From Roseivirga ehrenbergii (GTDB lineage Bacteria > Bacteroidota > Bacteroidia > Cytophagales > Cyclobacteriaceae): 64,000 nucleotides of DNA. This document shows positions 60,076 to 64,000 of the stretch, piece after piece. Under the pieces are notes generated by a model. The model searched no databases, had not been told where the DNA came from, and saw only the letters and a program-made list of their open reading frames with translations. Both the position numbers and the translations under genes were made by a program. The DNA lies in assembly GCF_001593005.1 (NCBI RefSeq), contig NZ_LQZQ01000049.1:248001-312000 (forward strand). The letters are read 5' to 3'. Each line of letters starts with the position of its first letter. The stretch's first letter is position 1.

Positions 60076-61428
60076 CTACCTTCTCTTATTCTTTTTGATT
60101 TGATTTTTATCGCCTCGGGTTCTAGGCTTTTTATATTTCGCCTCAATTTTTCTTTTATAAGATCCGCCTTGATTTTCCTTTTGGTTCTTTTCCTTTTTTT
60201 CGTGGAAAGCAGGGCCTGGTACATGCTTAGATTGCTTGTGGTTTTTATGGACTTCAATTACCACCGGCTGTTCTTCAGGAGTTAACTTTCTGGTTATTGG
60301 CACTTCTTCTGGAAAAGGAAGCGTAGGAATTTCATAACCCATTAACAATTCAATAGCCTCTTTGTCGGCTTCTTCTTTTTCAGTATAAAAAAGAATACTC
60401 TTTCCCTGGTGTTCGGCACGACCGGTTCTACCAATTCTGTGCATGTAGTTTTCAGGAAAATTAGGGGTGTCGAAGTTGATGACATGGGTGATCTGCTCTA
60501 AATCTAACCCACGGGCAATTACATCCGTAGCTACTAAAATCCGGGTGTTACCCTGATCAAAATCTTCGATAGATCTGATTCGGTAGTTCTGTGATTTGTT
60601 AGAGTGGATTACCCCAACTTTCGACATGAAAGTTTCTTCTAATAACTCATAAAGCCTGTCGGCTTCCTTTTTATTCGCCACAAAAACCAATACTTTTTTA
60701 AACTCAGCTGTATCTTCTAACAGATATTTCAGAAGGTTGGCTTTGGTATAAAAGTTAAGTACGGGATAACATTGTTGGGCTATATTATCGAGTGGGGTTC
60801 CGCTTACAGCTATTGAGATTTTAGCGGGGGTAATGAAATAATCATTAATTAACGCATCTACTTCGTCCGTCATAGTGGCCGAAAACATAATGTTCTGCCT
60901 TCTTTCTGGAAGTAAATCGAAAATATTCTGAAGCTGAAATCTAAAGCCCAAATCGAGCATTACATCCACCTCATCTATAATTAATTTGTTAATACTTTTT
61001 AAGGAAAGTGCTTTGCTTAACACCAAATCATACAGTCGGCCAGGCGTGGCTACTAGGATATCGCATCCTTCGAGCGCTTCAGCCATATGCGTTTTGATAT
61101 TCACTCCACCATAAACTCCCAAAACACGAACATTCATGTATTTGGCCAATAACTTGGTTTGTTCCACTACCTGTAACACCAATTCACGAGTTGGAACAAC
61201 CACCAAAATGCGCGGTGTAGTTTGTTTAGAAAACTTCAGGTCGCGCAGGGAAGGAAGCATGTAAGCAAAGGTTTTTCCCGTGCCTGTTTGCGCAATTCCC
61301 ACCAAGTCTTTTCCAGATAGTACTACAGGAAAGGCTTCTGCCTGAATAGGGGTAGGCTTTTCAAAATTTAGATCATCAATGGCGTTCCGAAGCGGAGTAG
61401 AAAGGTTAAGCGATTCAAAGTTATCCAT
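60076..61428 (-). CDS. DEAD-box RNA helicase
   Basis: A 450-residue ATP-dependent RNA helicase of the RhlE/DbpA type. The Q motif region is LRNAIDDLNFEKPTPIQAEA, motif I GIAQTGTGKTFAY, Ia VVPTRELVLQV, Ib TPGRLYDLV, II LIIDEVDVMLD (DEVD instead of DEAD), III FSATM, then VATDVIARGLDLEQITHVIN and HRIGRTGRAEHQGKS. A basic tail (about 390-450, Lys-rich) likely binds RNA. The DEVD variant in motif II is known in some RhlE-like proteins. A TATTTTTG box lies just upstream. Confidence 0.94.
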   Translation of the reverse strand: MDNFESLNLSTPLRNAIDDLNFEKPTPIQAEAFPVVLSGKDLVGIAQTGTGKTFAYMLPSLRDLKFSKQTTPRILVVVPTRELVLQVVEQTKLLAKYMNVRVLGVYGGVNIKTHMAEALEGCDILVATPGRLYDLVLSKALSLKSINKLIIDEVDVMLDLGFRFQLQNIFDLLPERRQNIMFSATMTDEVDALINDYFITPAKISIAVSGTPLDNIAQQCYPVLNFYTKANLLKYLLEDTAEFKKVLVFVANKKEADRLYELLEETFMSKVGVIHSNKSQNYRIRSIEDFDQGNTRILVATDVIARGLDLEQITHVINFDTPNFPENYMHRIGRTGRAEHQGKSILFYTEKEEADKEAIELLMGYEIPTLPFPEEVPITRKLTPEEQPVVIEVHKNHKQSKHVPGPAFHEKKEKNQKENQGGSYKRKIEAKYKKPRTRGDKNQIKKNKRR

Positions 61429-61444
61429 GAAGAAAATATTTTTG

Positions 61445-61452
61445 CAAAAATA
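61445..61452 (-). promoter_or_regulatory. -7 box-like element before the DEAD-box helicase
   Basis: TATTTTTG on the minus strand fits TAnnTTTG and lies 16 bp from the ATG at 61428. The -33 element is not clear. Confidence 0.4.
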
Positions 61453-61504
61453 GGGATATCTTAATTAGCAATTAGTAAGGCCGAAAATCTTCTAGCAAAG
61501 TATT

Positions 61505-62485
61505 TTAATCAATCACAACCACATTCTTACCCATTACTTTTCTTTCCATCAAGTCTTGAATGGCTTGAGTGCCTTCACTCAGTGGATATTGGTGGTGAAT
61601 ATGCTGATTGAGCTGGCCACTTTTGATCCAAGCGAGAATCTGTTGAAAATTGGTCATGCTGTCTTTTGGCTGTTTCTGAGCAAAGGCTCCCCAAAATACG
61701 CCTACAATAGATGCGCCTTTTAGCAGAGGTAAATTCAAAGGAATAGAAGCCGGTGCACCTCCTGCAAAACCTACAACTAAATAACGACCTTGCCATGCCA
61801 ATGAACGTACTGAAGGCTCTGAAAAACGATCGCCTACGGGGTCGTAAACTACATCTACACCTCGGTTGTCGGTCAGTGCCTTTATTCTTTCTCGAAGGTC
61901 TTCAGTGCTGTAATTGATGACTTCATCTGCTCCCTTTTCTTTACATAAGGCCAGCTTTTCGTCTGTTGAAGCTGCGGCAATCACTTTAGCGCCCATCAAC
62001 TTCCCGATTTGGACGGCTGCCAAACCTACACCGCCTGCTGCCCCCAAAACCAAAAGTGTTTCGCCTTCTTTTAATTGAGCCCTTTGTTTTAAGGCGTGAA
62101 GTGAAGTGCCACAGGTGTACATGGTTGTTGCTGCAGTGATAAAGTCCATTCCTTCGGGAATGGGCAGGGTTTTATAGCCATCTGCCAAAACTTCTTCCGC
62201 AAAACCTCCCCAACCTGTAAGCGAGAAAACACGGTCGCCCACTTTCAAATGGTCAATTCCTTCACCAATCTCTTTTACAATGCCCGCTACTTCGCCTCCA
62301 GGAGCAAAAGGTAATTCAGGTTTAAACTGATATTTATTTTGTATAATGAGGCTGTCGGGGAAGTTAACACCACATGCCTTTACAGAAATGACCAACTGAC
62401 CTTTTTGTGGTTTTGGGCTTTCGGTAGTGGTGAGCTTTAGGTTTTCTGTAGAACCAAATTCGTGGCAGAGTAGGGCTTTCATCAT
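61505..62485 (-). CDS. NADPH:quinone oxidoreductase-like protein (MDR family)
   Basis: A 326-residue enzyme of the medium-chain superfamily. The GroES-like half has SVKACGVNFPDSLIIQNKYQ and PFAPGGEVAGIVKEIGEGI, and the Rossmann motif is LVLGAAGGVGLAAVQIGKLM. It has VIAAASTDEKLALCKEKGAD and DVVYDPVGDRF as in quinone oxidoreductases; no structural-zinc cysteines are present. It likely reduces quinones or enones with NADPH. The ATG at 62485 is followed at once by a second ATG (62482). It is leftward, like its neighbours. Confidence 0.9.
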   Translation of the reverse strand: MMKALLCHEFGSTENLKLTTTESPKPQKGQLVISVKACGVNFPDSLIIQNKYQFKPELPFAPGGEVAGIVKEIGEGIDHLKVGDRVFSLTGWGGFAEEVLADGYKTLPIPEGMDFITAATTMYTCGTSLHALKQRAQLKEGETLLVLGAAGGVGLAAVQIGKLMGAKVIAAASTDEKLALCKEKGADEVINYSTEDLRERIKALTDNRGVDVVYDPVGDRFSEPSVRSLAWQGRYLVVGFAGGAPASIPLNLPLLKGASIVGVFWGAFAQKQPKDSMTNFQQILAWIKSGQLNQHIHHQYPLSEGTQAIQDLMERKVMGKNVVVID

Positions 62486-62528
62486 TTAAATTCTAGGTTT
62501 AGACTTGCTCGTACAGATTAACCAAGAT

Positions 62529-63062
62529 TTAAGACAAAGGCAAGTCGCAGCGCATTAAATGATCCTTTTGCTTGGCTGTACCCAATTTAAAGGGATGCTC
62601 TGCAAATTTGTAAAATCCCAGTTGTTCATAAAAAGCAATGGCTTTTGCGTTTCTCTCCCAAACACCTAACCAGATGTATTCAATTTGATGTGACTTAGCC
62701 TGTTGAACGATAAAGTCGAAAAGCATTTTACCGTAACCTTGGCCATGGAATTTCATATCCACATAAGCTCGTTCTAACTCTAAACTTTTGGGGTCATTAA
62801 TGTCTGACTGGAAAGGAGCGAAGTTCAGTTTTATATAGCCAATCACTCGACTATCAAGTTCTAAAAAGTAGAAGCTAGAGCCTTCATTGGCCATTTCTTG
62901 ACCTAGTTTTTCTTCTGTTATGGCCTTTTCAATGTAGGCATTGAAATCTTTGGGGTCGTTGTCTTTTTCAAAAGTGTCTTTAAAGGTTTTGAGTGCAAAC
63001 TGGGTCAGTTGTGTTAAGTCTTGTGCTTCACACTTTCTAATAATTGCAGACCCAGTTTTCAT
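62529..63062 (-). CDS. GNAT family N-acetyltransferase
   Basis: A 177-residue acetyl-CoA-dependent acyltransferase. The core shows YIKLNFAPFQ, ELERAYVDMKFHGQGYGKML (acetyl-CoA loop Q/RxxGxG/A as HGQGYGK) and GVWERNAKAIAFYEQLGFYK. The substrate is unknown. It overlaps the ywbE-like gene by four bases (ATGA), so translation is coupled. Confidence 0.9.
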   Translation of the reverse strand: MKTGSAIIRKCEAQDLTQLTQFALKTFKDTFEKDNDPKDFNAYIEKAITEEKLGQEMANEGSSFYFLELDSRVIGYIKLNFAPFQSDINDPKSLELERAYVDMKFHGQGYGKMLFDFIVQQAKSHQIEYIWLGVWERNAKAIAFYEQLGFYKFAEHPFKLGTAKQKDHLMRCDLPLS

Positions 63063-63253
63063 TCGAGTATTTCTTTAACGCGCCCTACTTGGCCGTCTTC
63101 TAAACGCACTTTAATACCGTGGGTATGTTTCGGAGATTTTGTCAAAATATCTTTCACAACACCTTGGGTTAATTTTCCACTCCTTTGGTCTTGTTTAAGC
63201 ACAATGTTTACCTCAATACCCGGCTTTATGTTCGCTCTGTTGGTTCCGTCCAT
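63059..63253 (-). CDS. YwbE family protein
   Basis: A 64-residue protein matching the small YwbE (DUF2196) family: IKPGIEVNIVLKQDQRSGKL, TQGVVKDILTKSPKHTHGI and VRLEDGQVGRVKEILE. Function is unknown, a small beta protein by pattern. The ATG at 63253 is used; an upstream TTG (63301) would add 16 unconserved residues. A TACATTTG box ends only 4 bp before this ATG. Confidence 0.88.
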   Translation of the reverse strand: MDGTNRANIKPGIEVNIVLKQDQRSGKLTQGVVKDILTKSPKHTHGIKVRLEDGQVGRVKEILE

Positions 63254-63257
63254 TTTG

Positions 63258-63265
63258 CAAATGTA
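63258..63265 (-). promoter_or_regulatory. -7 box-like element directly before ywbE
   Basis: TACATTTG on the minus strand fits TAnnTTTG, 4 bp from the start codon. If used, the transcript would be leaderless. Confidence 0.4.
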
Positions 63266-63384
63266 ACGAAAGCGAAATAATGAAACGCTTGCCTTTGCCA
63301 AGATTTTAACTTGAATAGAACTCGATTATTTAGGCTGAGATGAATCCTTCAAATTCCTTAACTTAAAGCTTTTAATCTTGTCTT

Positions 63385-64000
63385 ATGAAGAAATTCAAGT
63401 TCCCCAATCCGTTTACGGTACTGTATATCATTATCATATTAAGTGCTATAGCCACTTTTTTAATGCCGGCCGGAAGCTTTTCCACCTTAAGTTATGATGC
63501 AGGCAATTTTCTTATTGAAGGCAAAGAGAACACCGTTTCTTTAAAGGCAAGTCAATCGGTTTTAGATAGCTTAAACCTGAAAATGGAGCTTTCTAAATTT
63601 GAGGAAGGAAAAATCAGAAAACCTGTTTCTATTCCAAATACTTACGCTGAAATGGAATCGAGCCCACAAGGGTTAATGGCCATTGTATATGCTCCAATCA
63701 AAGGTATTTACGAGTCGATTGATATTATTCTGTTTGTATTGATTATCGGAGGGTTTATTGGTGTTTTTACTGCTTCTGGTGCTTTCGATCGAGGTTTGGC
63801 TTCGCTTTCAGAAAAAATGAAAGGCCGAGAAAAGTGGCTGATTGTAGCGGTTATGATTTTAGTCGCCATAGGCGGAACCACCTTTGGAATGCAGGAAGAA
63901 ACCATCGCTTTTTATCCTATTCTAGTCCCCATTTTTCTGGCTGCTGGTTATGACCTAATTGTACCTGTTGGAGCATTATACGGAGGTTCTTGTATTGGCC
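63385..64000 (+). CDS. YfcC family / C4-dicarboxylate-type membrane transporter (C-terminus cut by window edge)
   Basis: 205 residues are present. The start MKKFKFPNPFTVLYIIIILS leads to a first helix ending LMPAGSF, a soluble loop (about 35-100), then GIYESIDIILFVLIIGGFIG and FGMQEETIAFYPILVPIFLA, which are hallmarks of YfcC-like proteins (putative amino-acid or dicarboxylate carriers). It continues past the right edge. It is the only rightward gene in this part of the window. Confidence 0.82.
   Translation, partial: MKKFKFPNPFTVLYIIIILSAIATFLMPAGSFSTLSYDAGNFLIEGKENTVSLKASQSVLDSLNLKMELSKFEEGKIRKPVSIPNTYAEMESSPQGLMAIVYAPIKGIYESIDIILFVLIIGGFIGVFTASGAFDRGLASLSEKMKGREKWLIVAVMILVAIGGTTFGMQEETIAFYPILVPIFLAAGYDLIVPVGALYGGSCIG

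Noticed and set aside
60076-61428. DEVD instead of DEAD as a sign of inactivation
   Set aside because: The other helicase motifs are intact and variation at this position is tolerated in the superfamily.

Overview
The window is AT-rich chromosomal DNA from a member of the Bacteroidota, most likely a marine Cytophagales bacterium of the Roseivirga/Fulvivirga type (the genus is inference). The evidence is: promoters of the Bacteroidota TTG-N(17-20)-TAnnTTTG type (before rpsA, tRNA-Cys, mpl and a lipoprotein gene), few Shine-Dalgarno sequences, a type IX secretion (T9SS) C-terminal sorting domain on a giant secreted protein, and Bacteroidota-restricted families (DUF5606, DUF4221, WG repeats, the small Lys-rich protein).

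Layout. 1-7 kb: a truncated sigma-54 response regulator, a photolyase and tamB, all leftward. 6.9-12.6 kb: a rightward housekeeping run of tsaD, a coiled-coil gene, a thioesterase-like gene, smpB, an NlpC/P60 peptidase gene, an HNH nuclease gene and then rpsA under its own promoter, followed by tRNA-Cys. 12.8-18.3 kb: a repeat-rich accessory stretch with REP-like palindromes and two copies of a 125-bp repeat. It carries an internally duplicated unknown protein, a secreted unknown, an OsmC protein and an unusual polytopic GT51 glycosyltransferase. 18.3-41 kb: mostly ordinary metabolism and maintenance (maoC, dinB, GH29 fucosidase lipoprotein, EEP phosphatase, TauE, lysC, fbp, DUF5606, engB, DUF2071, FKBP, DUF3995, dnaQ-like, mpl, dnaB, an MDR reductase) mixed with envelope proteins (WG repeat, a DDFW-motif protein, a His-rich propeller lipoprotein, DUF4221). 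41.5-56.1 kb: one 4,874-residue secreted protein. 56.4-59.8 kb: a tandem pair of M14 metallopeptidase paralogs. 59.9-64 kb: a Lys-rich micro-protein, a DEAD-box helicase, a quinone oxidoreductase, a GNAT, YwbE and the start of a YfcC-like transporter.

Most notable. (1) The giant protein has five modules in which a complete six-bladed NHL propeller appears to be inserted into an Ig-like domain, separated by cadherin-like domains and ending in a T9SS signal. (2) In the M14 pair, the upstream copy has its HxxE zinc motif turned into ExxH and lacks the third ligand and the catalytic Glu. (3) A His-rich propeller lipoprotein has two copies of a TGCAnCA..GTTGCA operator overlapping both promoter boxes, which suggests metal-responsive control. 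(4) Several intergenic repeat families occur in paired copies of exactly matched length. No CRISPR array, prophage or intact insertion sequence was seen.
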